Of a stretch of DNA of 64,000 nucleotides, positions 57,402 to 64,000 are shown in pieces. The first letter of the stretch is position 1, and every line of letters begins with the position of its first letter. Origin of the DNA: Leptospira sp. WS60.C2 (GTDB lineage Bacteria; Spirochaetota; Leptospiria; Leptospirales; Leptospiraceae); the NCBI RefSeq assembly GCF_040833955.1, contig NZ_CP162133.1, positions 1 through 64,000 of the forward strand, written 5' to 3'. The notes under the pieces are model-generated. The model saw only the letters and a program-made list of their open reading frames with translations. It was not told the origin of the DNA and searched no databases. The position numbers were made by a program, and so were the translations under genes.

Positions 57402-59060
57402 ATAAGTAAAATTAGCGGCAACCTCGCTGGTCTTAAGCCAAACCAGCTAAAAAAGTTAAAATCTCTCTCCGAAAGACGACTTCGGGATGATTTAATCATC
57501 TCCATGGAGCTGGCAAGGCTTGTTGGAGAAATTTCTGTCGAAATCGGAAGGCAGGTCGGTCTTCTCATCGAGAGGACAGGTTATGTCACACACTTGATTG
57601 TTGGGAATGATCATTCCATCGAAATTCCACATTTAGACCGATACCGAGTCGCTCATTCACGGCTCCGAGGTCTCCGATTGTTTCATACACATCTCAAAGA
57701 ACAACCGTTAAACCAAGAAGATTTAATGGACCTTGTTCTGAACCGTTTTGATTCTATTACCGCCGCATGTGTAGACAAAGATGGCATTCCTAAATTCTTT
57801 TTTTCTGCATTCATCAATCCAGACCCAGATGCAAAAGAACCCTGGATTCTTTCTCCAAAACAGTACCCTGGACAATTAAAGTATGGTTATTCGGAGCAAG
57901 TAGAAGCACTCGAATCTGAATTCACAAAGAAGACATCTAACCTCAAGGAATCACAAAAGGAAAACCGTGCTTTCCTTGTAGGTGTGTATGATGTCCGAAA
58001 AATGAAACGTTCTCCAGAACATTCTATGGAAGAATTAAAAGAACTTTGTCGTACCGCTGGAATTCATGTTGTAGATACTTATATGCAAAAGAGAGATCCT
58101 GATCCTAGAACCGTCGTAGGAAAAGGAAAACTCCAAGAGATAATTTTAACATCCGTACATAAAGATATAGAACATTTGATTTTTGATTTGGAACTCACAC
58201 CTTCTCAAGCCAAAAAAATATCCGATGCCACTGATTTAAAAATCATCGATCGTACCCAACTTATCTTGGACATATTTTCAAAAAATGCAAAGTCCCGAGA
58301 TGGAAAGTTACAAGTGGAACTTGCACAGCTCAAATATCTTAAAAATCGGCTCTCTGAATTGGACGATAATATGAGTCGCCTAACGGGTGGAATCGGGGGA
58401 AGGGGACCAGGGGAAACAAAATTAGAAATTGGAAACAGACGGGTAGAAGAAAAAATCAACCGTCTGGAAAATGAGTTAAAAGACCTCAAACGAAGAAGGG
58501 AACTGAATCGTAAGTCACGTTCGAGAAACGAAATTCCTATTGTGGGAATTGTGGGTTACACCAACGCAGGGAAATCAACCCTTCTCAATGCTCTTACGAA
58601 TTCCACAGTCATAGCCGAAGACAAACTCTTTGCTACCTTGGATCCAACAACCAGACGGATTCGGTTTCCCGAGGAAAGAGAAATCATTATTTCTGATACG
58701 GTGGGTTTTATCCATGACCTTCCGCCTGATTTGTCGCAAGCCTTTAAAGCTACCTTAGAAGAATTAGGCGATGCAGATTTATTATTACATGTTGTGGATG
58801 TAACCAATCCTAATTATACAGAACAAATGGAAGCTGTTGATACCATTCTCAACTCGTTACAGTTAAATGAAATACCAAGAATGGTTGTATTTAACAAAGC
58901 AGATGGTTTGGATGAAGAAACCTACGGAAATTTACAAAAAAATGGTGCCTTACTTGTTTCGGCTATGACAAGAGAAGGTCTTTCTCGCCTTTTGGATTTG
59001 ATTGAATATGAAATTTGGAAAAAAAAGGAACAAAAACTGTTAGAAGTTACACCCAGCTGA
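57402..59060 (+). CDS. hflX: Ribosome-associated GTPase HflX with non-canonical start
   Basis: HflX splits stalled or stressed 70S ribosomes. Seen: the N-terminal domain with [21 protein letters not shown], the glycine-rich [14 protein letters not shown], the G1 GYTNAGKST, the G3 [10 protein letters not shown] and G4 NKAD. The first ATG is at 57504, but the frame stays open upstream and encodes residues that belong to HflX ([19 protein letters not shown]), without any ATG, GTG or TTG. An ATA at 57402, with GGA eight bases before it, or an ATT at 57411 is a candidate start. A 14-codon frame (57361-57405) ends by overlapping the ATA. The end overlaps the STAS gene by 14 bp. The 5' limit is uncertain. 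Confidence 0.85.
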   Translation: MSKISGNLAGLKPNQLKKLKSLSERRLRDDLIISMELARLVGEISVEIGRQVGLLIERTGYVTHLIVGNDHSIEIPHLDRYRVAHSRLRGLRLFHTHLKEQPLNQEDLMDLVLNRFDSITAACVDKDGIPKFFFSAFINPDPDAKEPWILSPKQYPGQLKYGYSEQVEALESEFTKKTSNLKESQKENRAFLVGVYDVRKMKRSPEHSMEELKELCRTAGIHVVDTYMQKRDPDPRTVVGKGKLQEIILTSVHKDIEHLIFDLELTPSQAKKISDATDLKIIDRTQLILDIFSKNAKSRDGKLQVELAQLKYLKNRLSELDDNMSRLTGGIGGRGPGETKLEIGNRRVEEKINRLENELKDLKRRRELNRKSRSRNEIPIVGIVGYTNAGKSTLLNALTNSTVIAEDKLFATLDPTTRRIRFPEEREIIISDTVGFIHDLPPDLSQAFKATLEELGDADLLLHVVDVTNPNYTEQMEAVDTILNSLQLNEIPRMVVFNKADGLDEETYGNLQKNGALLVSAMTREGLSRLLDLIEYEIWKKKEQKLLEVTPS

Positions 59061-59418
59061 GGATGGCTTCTTGTTTTGAGTGGTGGATGTGGATTTTTTT
59101 TGGTAAATCCATGAGTTGGATCACATTCTCTAAGAAGTGATTGAGTCCCCCAATTCGTAACTTTCCATTTTCTGCTTCGACTGTTCTGATGATTCCAATC
59201 AGAGTGGCAACACCAATACTATTGATGTATTCTAATTTGCTTAGATCCAAAATGATATTGTAGATTCCATCCTTAAATACAGACGAAATACTTCGGTTGA
59301 TCTCGTAGGCATTTGTATTCGTGATTTGTCCTAAAAAAGAAACCACCAGCACTTTCTCCTCTCGAATCCGAATCGATTCTGTTTCGATCACAAGAGAAGG
59401 AAATTCAAACTTTGCCAT
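59047..59418 (-). CDS. STAS-domain protein (anti-sigma factor antagonist type)
   Basis: A 123-aa single STAS domain. The usual phospho-serine region is [14 protein letters not shown] with Ser67 as candidate. In other bacteria such proteins bind anti-sigma factor kinases and are controlled by phosphorylation; many leptospiral ones have no assigned partner. It follows hom by four bases, so it may be co-transcribed with it. The 3' end overlaps hflX by 14 bp. Confidence 0.85.
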   Translation of the reverse strand: MAKFEFPSLVIETESIRIREEKVLVVSFLGQITNTNAYEINRSISSVFKDGIYNIILDLSKLEYINSIGVATLIGIIRTVEAENGKLRIGGLNHFLENVIQLMDLPKKIHIHHSKQEAILSWV

Positions 59419-59422
59419 AACC

Positions 59423-60706
59423 TTAGAGATTCTCCAATAGGCGAATGGCGACTGTCTTTTGTTTAATGATATTTTTCATTGTATCAATTTCCGTTAAAGA
59501 TTTTTGGAATTCCCCTTCGGTTGCTGCATGAGTGACAACGATCACGGAAACAGGTTCGGAAGTGGATTCCTTTTGTTGGACGGATGCAATGGAAATATTA
59601 TGACGTCCCAATACTTGTGAAATTTCAGCTAAAACCCCTGGTTTGTCTACTGTGGAGAATCGAAGGTAGTAACGAACGAGATTCTCTGGTTCAGGAAATC
59701 GTTTCCCTTCTGGGAACAAATTCTTCTCTTTTGCGATGTTTTGACTTCCAAGTCTTCCCGCGTAATAAATGATATCGGAAAGGACAGCACTTGCGGTTGG
59801 CATACCACCAGCCCCTTTTCCCGTGATCATTCCTGAATCAGCTTCTTTCGTTTTGTAAAAAACAGCATTGGATTCATTCATCACATTTGCGAGAGGATGG
59901 TCGAGTGGCACAAGTGTAGGATGCACCTTGGTTAGAATCCCCGCCGAACTTCGTTTAGAGATGCCTAGTAGTTTGATGCGATAGCCAAGAGAAAGGGCAG
60001 CTTGGATGTCCATGGATTGTAGATCAGAGATTCCTTTGACGGATACGGTTTGGAACGATACAGATTCACGGAACGCAAGGCTTGCCAGAAGACTGATTTT
60101 ATGACCAGCATCAATGCCTTCCACATCGAAGGTTGGGTCTGCTTCTGCAAAACCAAGCTCTTGTGCTTTCCTTAGTGCAGTGGCATAATCCCAAGATTCT
60201 TGTTCCATTTTGGTCAAAATGAAGTTAGTGGTTCCATTGAGAATTCCACAGATCACTTCAAATTCACAAGAGGCGAGTCCATCACGTAAGGTTCGGATGA
60301 TTGGAATAGATCCTGCCACTGCAGCCTCATACCCTAATTCCACACCTGCTTTTTCCGCCATGGGATACAGCTCACGTCCTTTTTCGGATAACAATGCCTT
60401 GTTTGCTGTGATAACGGTTTTGCCATTTTCGAGGGCAGAACGAACGGCAAGGTATGCGGTGTCTGTTCCGCCTATCAATTCAACAATCATATCAATATCC
60501 GAACGTTTTGTAACCGAAAGGACATCGTCTGTGACTGATGCGTTCGTTTTTCCTTGGAGTTTTCCTGGGCTACGAGTGCCAATGGTTGTTAGTTGTAAGT
60601 TGATTCCATAATGACGTTGGATTTTTTCTCGGTTTTTGTCCAAGAGTTGGAGTAGACTCGTGCCGACAACGCCGGCACCCAATAGACCAATGTGAACTTC
60701 TTTCAT
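59423..60706 (-). CDS. hom: Homoserine dehydrogenase
   Basis: NAD(P)H enzyme converting aspartate semialdehyde to homoserine for threonine and methionine. The 427-aa protein has the Rossmann start GLLGAGVVGTSLLQLL, LIGGTDTAY, ANKALLSEKG, the substrate part GTTNFIL.K.E and EADPTFDVEGIDAGHK, and a C-terminal ACT domain (STVDKPGVLAEISQVL) that usually mediates feedback by threonine. It is followed by the STAS gene four bp downstream. The start codon is followed by KEVHIGLLGAG. Confidence 0.95.
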   Translation of the reverse strand: MKEVHIGLLGAGVVGTSLLQLLDKNREKIQRHYGINLQLTTIGTRSPGKLQGKTNASVTDDVLSVTKRSDIDMIVELIGGTDTAYLAVRSALENGKTVITANKALLSEKGRELYPMAEKAGVELGYEAAVAGSIPIIRTLRDGLASCEFEVICGILNGTTNFILTKMEQESWDYATALRKAQELGFAEADPTFDVEGIDAGHKISLLASLAFRESVSFQTVSVKGISDLQSMDIQAALSLGYRIKLLGISKRSSAGILTKVHPTLVPLDHPLANVMNESNAVFYKTKEADSGMITGKGAGGMPTASAVLSDIIYYAGRLGSQNIAKEKNLFPEGKRFPEPENLVRYYLRFSTVDKPGVLAEISQVLGRHNISIASVQQKESTSEPVSVIVVTHAATEGEFQKSLTEIDTMKNIIKQKTVAIRLLENL

Positions 60707-60850
60707 CTAGGATCATGATTTCTTAGGAGAAACGGAAACACACTTAAAAAAATTTTAAAAAAAAACAAATTTGAGAAGAAGTACTTCAGCTTTTTTAGAA
60801 TTTATGTGATAACTATAATTAGAATTGTCTCGGCAATAAGGATTATCATT
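60707..60850 (+). promoter_or_regulatory. Promoter region of the lysine-rich membrane protein gene
   Basis: The gap between divergent hom and the next gene contains a 10-bp perfect palindrome GAAGTACTTC at 60778-60787, a TATAAT at 60814-60819 that could be a -10 element about 30 bp before the ATG, and a ribosome binding site AAGGA at 60837-60841. No clear -35 is visible; the region before is very A-rich. Confidence 0.4.
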
Positions 60851-61510
60851 ATGGCAACGAAAAAATCATCATCTGCCGCTAAGAAGAAGGCTGTTAAAAA
60901 AGCGGCCAAGAAAACAAATACGGTTAAGAAACAATCTACAAGAAATGAGAGTGCCTCTCTCTTCGGAAATGACGAATCGGCACAAGCTTCCCTACAATCT
61001 CCTGTTTCCCATTCAGAAGGTTCTTCTCATGGAGCAAAAGAATCTGGAAATGGAGTGTATCTATTTTTAGTGTTAGCGGGAATTCTCGCCATTGGTTACT
61101 TGGGGTATGTAAAATACTTAAAACCGAAAGCTCCGGCAACGACAACGCAAGCAGAAGCACCAAAAGCACCAGCTGACGCACAAACAAAACCTGTGGCTGA
61201 TGCTCCTGAGAAAAAAGTAGAAGAAGCTCCTAAAGAAGTGGCTTCCTCTGGTTTTCTCGTGGATAAAATTGCTTCCAAAAAATTCGCAGAAGCTGCCGCG
61301 TATTGTAAATCCGTTGGCGGAGTCGTTCCGTCCAAAGACGATTTGGTCAAATTTGCAGCAACAGCTCCAAGTGAAATCAAAACCAGCGAAGACAAGTTTT
61401 GGACAAAAACCGAAGTGGATAAGAAGTCTGGATTGGCTTACCGTTTTTCCAATGGAAAAGCTCCAAAAGTAGACAAAGCGACTTCTCTTAAGGTTCTTTG
61501 TAAAAATTAA
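60851..61510 (+). CDS. Lysine-rich single-pass membrane protein with Lcl-like C-terminus
   Basis: A 219-aa protein. The ATG at 60851 has a ribosome binding site (AAGGA) and starts MATKKSSSAAKKK; an earlier in-frame start adds a non-conserved hydrophobic stretch. Layout: a histone-H1-like Lys/Ala N-terminus (residues 1-30), one membrane helix (68-88), an Ala/Pro/Glu/Lys linker, and a C-terminal domain with two cysteines (AAAYCKSVGG and KVLCKN) that resembles the Lcl/DUF1566 type (A..YC...GG..PS...L, FWT, Y.F..G). The positive N-terminus should stay inside. Function unknown. Confidence 0.65.
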   Translation: MATKKSSSAAKKKAVKKAAKKTNTVKKQSTRNESASLFGNDESAQASLQSPVSHSEGSSHGAKESGNGVYLFLVLAGILAIGYLGYVKYLKPKAPATTTQAEAPKAPADAQTKPVADAPEKKVEEAPKEVASSGFLVDKIASKKFAEAAAYCKSVGGVVPSKDDLVKFAATAPSEIKTSEDKFWTKTEVDKKSGLAYRFSNGKAPKVDKATSLKVLCKN

Positions 61511-61513
61511 TCT

Positions 61514-62266
61514 TTAACGAGAGTTCGATTGGATCGGGGCTAGGATTTCTCTTCTGATTTTGAGAGCAAGATCAGTGGAGGCAAACATCTGCCCCGAACC
61601 ATCTGTTAGATAAAAACTATCCTTCGCCCTTCCCGTCTCAAAATCCGTTTCAATAGTAGCGCTTAAGATGTTGATTTGGTTTTGCATGAGGATACGGGAA
61701 ACATAATACAACAAACCTCGCCCCGCACTGCTTTCTAAGTACAAACAAGTTTGGTTTCTGTCGGGAAGATCGGTGAAAATGAACTCAGGTGTTTCTTTAA
61801 AGAAAGTTGCCACTGCGGGTTCTTGGATTTGTAGTTTTTCAAGTATCTCTTCGAATTTTGCATTTTTTGAAAAAACGGAATCCATCATCATTCCTAGTTT
61901 AAAGGCAGCCTTCGTTGTATCACCATCATCTGCTTGCAAAATAAACGAATCGATTGTATATTCATTTCCTTGTTCAATGACTGTGCTTAATTCACCCGAA
62001 AGGATGTCCATTTTGAGAGCATAAATGATGGTAGCAATCCTGTGAAAGGTTCCAATTTGTGTGGAATCAGTTTTTAAGGAAATGAGGATGTTTTCTTTTT
62101 CCCGTTTGTATTGAAACTCGATCAATTTGGCATTTCCTTTTCCCACTGATTGTATACAGGCACAGGAAATTTCAATCAAAAGGTTTCTGTGAAATCGGCC
62201 GATGATGATAAAAGAAAGTATGAAAAAATTACTAATGATTCTATTCGTTTTGGGGTCTATGTTCAC
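61514..62266 (-). CDS. Tandem ACT-domain protein, GlnD-C-terminus-like
   Basis: A 250-aa protein that appears to be two ACT domains: ISLKTDSTQIGTFHRIATIIYALKMDILSG in part, and LYLESSAGRGLLYYVSRILMQNQINILSA in part, followed by DSFYLTDGSGQ. The pattern resembles the C-terminal sensor of the PII-uridylyltransferase GlnD, without the nucleotidyl-transferase or HD domains. The ATG at 62266 follows AGGGGAG and lies inside the start of the divergent gene; an internal start near residue 30 or 41 is possible. It may sense an amino acid. Function unknown. Confidence 0.68.
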   Translation of the reverse strand: MNIDPKTNRIISNFFILSFIIIGRFHRNLLIEISCACIQSVGKGNAKLIEFQYKREKENILISLKTDSTQIGTFHRIATIIYALKMDILSGELSTVIEQGNEYTIDSFILQADDGDTTKAAFKLGMMMDSVFSKNAKFEEILEKLQIQEPAVATFFKETPEFIFTDLPDRNQTCLYLESSAGRGLLYYVSRILMQNQINILSATIETDFETGRAKDSFYLTDGSGQMFASTDLALKIRREILAPIQSNSR

Positions 62267-63488
62267 TCCCCTAGTTTCAGAAGAGGAAACGTCGGAAGAA
62301 TCACCCTTCGCAACGACAAAAAAGAAAGTCCAACTTTGGAAAGGGGAAGTGACCGGAGTTTATAAAAATAGACTTTGGATTAAAGTCCGTATTTATCGAA
62401 ATCAAAAGATCTCAAAGTATTCTGTATCAGAATTAAAATCCCTTTTTGCAGAGACTAAAGAATTTCCTGTGTATCAAAAAATAACCCAACTCAAACAGGG
62501 TTTACTCATCGTAAGAGATACCATCTGGGAAGAAAAAAATATAAGTAAAAACAATCAATTTATTGAAGTAGTGTTAGTTGGTGATTACAAACCAGATCCT
62601 ACATCCAAAATGAAAGAAATCACAACAGATGCTTATATTTCAAGTTATGTGGAGGAAGATTTTTTTACGGAACCAGATGCTTTCTTTAAGGGAAGGTATA
62701 CAGCTCCTCGCAAAATCGTTTTCCATCCAAAGGATCGAAAGGAAATGGTTTTGGTTTCTCGAGGATTGTTTTTATACGGACAAGGTACTGATCCATCTTC
62801 TGATAGTTTTAATCCTTACTATCTGGAACCAAAGGCATCTAATCTCAAAGAGATTCCTTCGTTTTACATTGATAAGTATGAAGTCACAAACGCCGAATAC
62901 GATTTTTTTCTGAAACAAACCAATACCAAATCGCCGCCTCATTGGATCGGTGGAAAGTATCCAGAAGGAGAAGGGGACCATCCTGTTGTGCATCTCACCT
63001 ACCGCGAAGTGGAGCGTTATGCGGCATGGGCTGGAAAACGTATTCCTTCTGAATGGGAATGGGAAAAGGCTGCCCGTGGCCCAGGGGTAGTTGAATACAC
63101 TAACCGAGATGAAACACTTGGTTACCAAATTACTGCCACCAAATATCCATTTGGTGATGAATATGATTCTTTGTACTGTAATACCAGAGAATCAAAAATC
63201 GGTAAAACTCAATCTGTGTTTGAACTCTCTACAGAAGGAGCAAGTCCCTATGGGGCCATCGGGATGTGCGGGAATGCGTCAGAATGGACGTCGAGTGATT
63301 ACCAATTGTATCCAGGCCATCATATTAAAAACTTTTCGTTTGGAAAAATTTATAAAGTGGTTAGAGGTGGATCGTATTCTGACTCTGCAAAAAATGCTAC
63401 TGCAAGCGCTAGATCTTACGGTGGAATTCCTAACCTAAGCGAAGATAGGCGAGCTGGATTTCGATTAGTAATGGACTATCGGGATTAA
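62220..63488 (+). CDS. Exported formylglycine-generating-enzyme-like (SUMF1) domain protein
   Basis: A 422-aa protein with a signal peptide (KKLLMILFVLGSMFTPLVS). The ATG at 62220 gives the best signal; one at 62202 is also in frame. From about residue 170 a SUMF1/FGE-type domain is visible: FYIDKYEVTNAEYDFFL, DHPVVHLTYREVERYAAWAGKRIPSEWEWEKAARG in part, GNASEWTSSDY, VVRGGSY and RAGFRLVM. True formylglycine enzymes use a Cys pair; only IGMCGN has a nearby Cys here, so a sulfatase-activating role is doubtful. The N-terminal 150 residues are unrecognised. The start overlaps the divergent ACT gene. Confidence 0.82.
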   Translation: MKKLLMILFVLGSMFTPLVSEEETSEESPFATTKKKVQLWKGEVTGVYKNRLWIKVRIYRNQKISKYSVSELKSLFAETKEFPVYQKITQLKQGLLIVRDTIWEEKNISKNNQFIEVVLVGDYKPDPTSKMKEITTDAYISSYVEEDFFTEPDAFFKGRYTAPRKIVFHPKDRKEMVLVSRGLFLYGQGTDPSSDSFNPYYLEPKASNLKEIPSFYIDKYEVTNAEYDFFLKQTNTKSPPHWIGGKYPEGEGDHPVVHLTYREVERYAAWAGKRIPSEWEWEKAARGPGVVEYTNRDETLGYQITATKYPFGDEYDSLYCNTRESKIGKTQSVFELSTEGASPYGAIGMCGNASEWTSSDYQLYPGHHIKNFSFGKIYKVVRGGSYSDSAKNATASARSYGGIPNLSEDRRAGFRLVMDYRD

Positions 63489-63489
63489 A

Positions 63490-63951
63490 CTACTTTGCCG
63501 TAGTCTCAGTTTTTTTACCGAGCTTTTTGCAAATTTTTCCGAGGACATCTTGTTCTTCAGGAGAAAGAACAGCAAACTCAGAGGTGATTCGTTTTACATG
63601 ATCTGGAAAAATCTGTTCGATCAGTTTTTTTCCTTCATTTGTGAGGTGGACAGAGATAAACCGTCTGTCCTCCACACCGCGCACACGTTCCACTAGATTT
63701 CGTTTTTCTAAGTTATCGATGACAAGGGTGATGTTTCCCGTGCTTTTGAGGATTTTATCTCCCAAATCTTTTTGGCATAGCGGACCTAAATGGTACAAGG
63801 TTTCTAATACCCCAAATTGGCTCTCTGAAATATTCCATTTTGTGAATTCAGAAATGAGTCTGGAAGACAAGGATTCTGATGCTCGCTTCAATTTGATGAA
63901 GGCATCTAGTGCTTGTACTTCCTTTTTAGATCCTTTGAATTTTGTTCCCAT
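63490..63951 (-). CDS. MarR-family regulator, MhqR-like
   Basis: A 153-aa winged helix-turn-helix protein. Seen: an N-terminal helix with LKRASESLSSRL, SESQFGVLETLYHLGPLCQKDLG, the recognition helix part GDKILKSTGNITLVIDNLEKRNLVER in part, then the wing VEDRRFISVHLT. The segment around LYH.GPL..KDLGDKIL..TGNIT is like the MhqR/YkvE branch, repressors of quinone-responsive genes. The candidate operator overlaps the start: the palindrome is only one base from the ATG. It may therefore repress itself. The identity as MarR is certain, the MhqR-like branch is a judgement. Confidence 0.88.
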   Translation of the reverse strand: MGTKFKGSKKEVQALDAFIKLKRASESLSSRLISEFTKWNISESQFGVLETLYHLGPLCQKDLGDKILKSTGNITLVIDNLEKRNLVERVRGVEDRRFISVHLTNEGKKLIEQIFPDHVKRITSEFAVLSPEEQDVLGKICKKLGKKTETTAK

Positions 63952-63952
63952 T

Positions 63953-63992
63953 GGTTTAATATCAAACTATCAAACTTCAAACCATTTGTCAA
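63953..63992 (-). promoter_or_regulatory. Promoter and candidate operator of the MarR gene
   Basis: On the minus strand TTGACA (63992-63987) lies upstream of AGTTTGATATTAAACC (63968-63953), which ends one base before the ATG. The 16 nt GTTTAATATCAAACTA (plus strand, 63954-63969) are identical to the site at 41131-41146. Two more GTTTGA copies lie upstream (63983-63970), so several repressor contacts are possible. The window ends eight bases beyond. Confidence 0.65.
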
Positions 63993-64000
63993 TCGGTTTC

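Overview
The window looks like the replication-origin end of the large chromosome of a Leptospira, most likely a saprophytic, L. biflexa-like lineage. The evidence is the AT-rich sequence, the origin-proximal order dnaA-dnaN-recF-dciA-gyrB-gyrA, a homologue of the leptospiral outer-membrane lipoprotein LipL21 close to the origin, many spirochaete-type lipoprotein signal peptides, and many proteins that I recognise only as leptospiral unknowns. Species assignment is inference. Base 1 is the second base of the dnaA start codon, so dnaA is open by one base. Genes are packed tightly: no gene-free stretch exceeds 250 bp, and I saw no tRNA, rRNA, CRISPR array, insertion sequence or prophage.

Layout. 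1-10 kb: replication and topology genes, all on the plus strand, with a probable oriC between dnaA and dnaN, followed by a tRNA-dihydrouridine synthase and a PilZ protein. 10-19.7 kb: lipL21, a secreted vWA-like protein paired with a stripped-down Fis/AAA regulator, holA, maf, an SDR, a YrdC-like protein, a CapA lipoprotein and a phosphodiesterase-type lipoprotein. 19.7-24 kb: a compact minus-strand operon hslO-tsaE-tsaB-rnr, divergent from a GH42 beta-galactosidase. 26-30.6 kb: an inositol-phosphatase-like gene, sodB and trpE-trpG. 30.6-37.2 kb: leptospiral unknowns, cysE, and an M50 protease with two secreted partners. 37-39.9 kb: a DegT-family aminotransferase and an adenosine deaminase. 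40-42.7 kb: a divergent cluster of a VOC protein, a SnoaL-like protein, an extradiol dioxygenase and a carboxylesterase. 42.7-50.5 kb: purB, fabG, an M23 peptidase, a crotonase, and a receiver-like/EAL pair. 50.5-57.4 kb: YebC, an acyl-CoA dehydrogenase, a second TrpG/PabA-type amidotransferase with an ABC exporter and a response regulator, and a HEAT-repeat lipoprotein. 57.4-64 kb: hflX, hom plus a STAS protein, a lysine-rich membrane protein, a tandem ACT protein, a sulfatase-modifying-factor domain protein and a MarR regulator.

The most interesting signal is a 16-nt sequence, GTTTAATATCAAACTA, found both directly upstream of the MarR gene at the right edge and in the divergent promoter region of the dioxygenase/esterase cluster 22 kb away. 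Together with the protein families this suggests an MhqR-like quinone/aromatic-electrophile regulon. Other points worth attention are a DnaA with a remodelled DNA-binding signature next to non-consensus DnaA-box-like repeats, an hflX whose conserved N-terminus continues upstream of the first ATG without any canonical start codon, and the frequency with which neighbouring genes overlap tail-to-tail or head-to-head.
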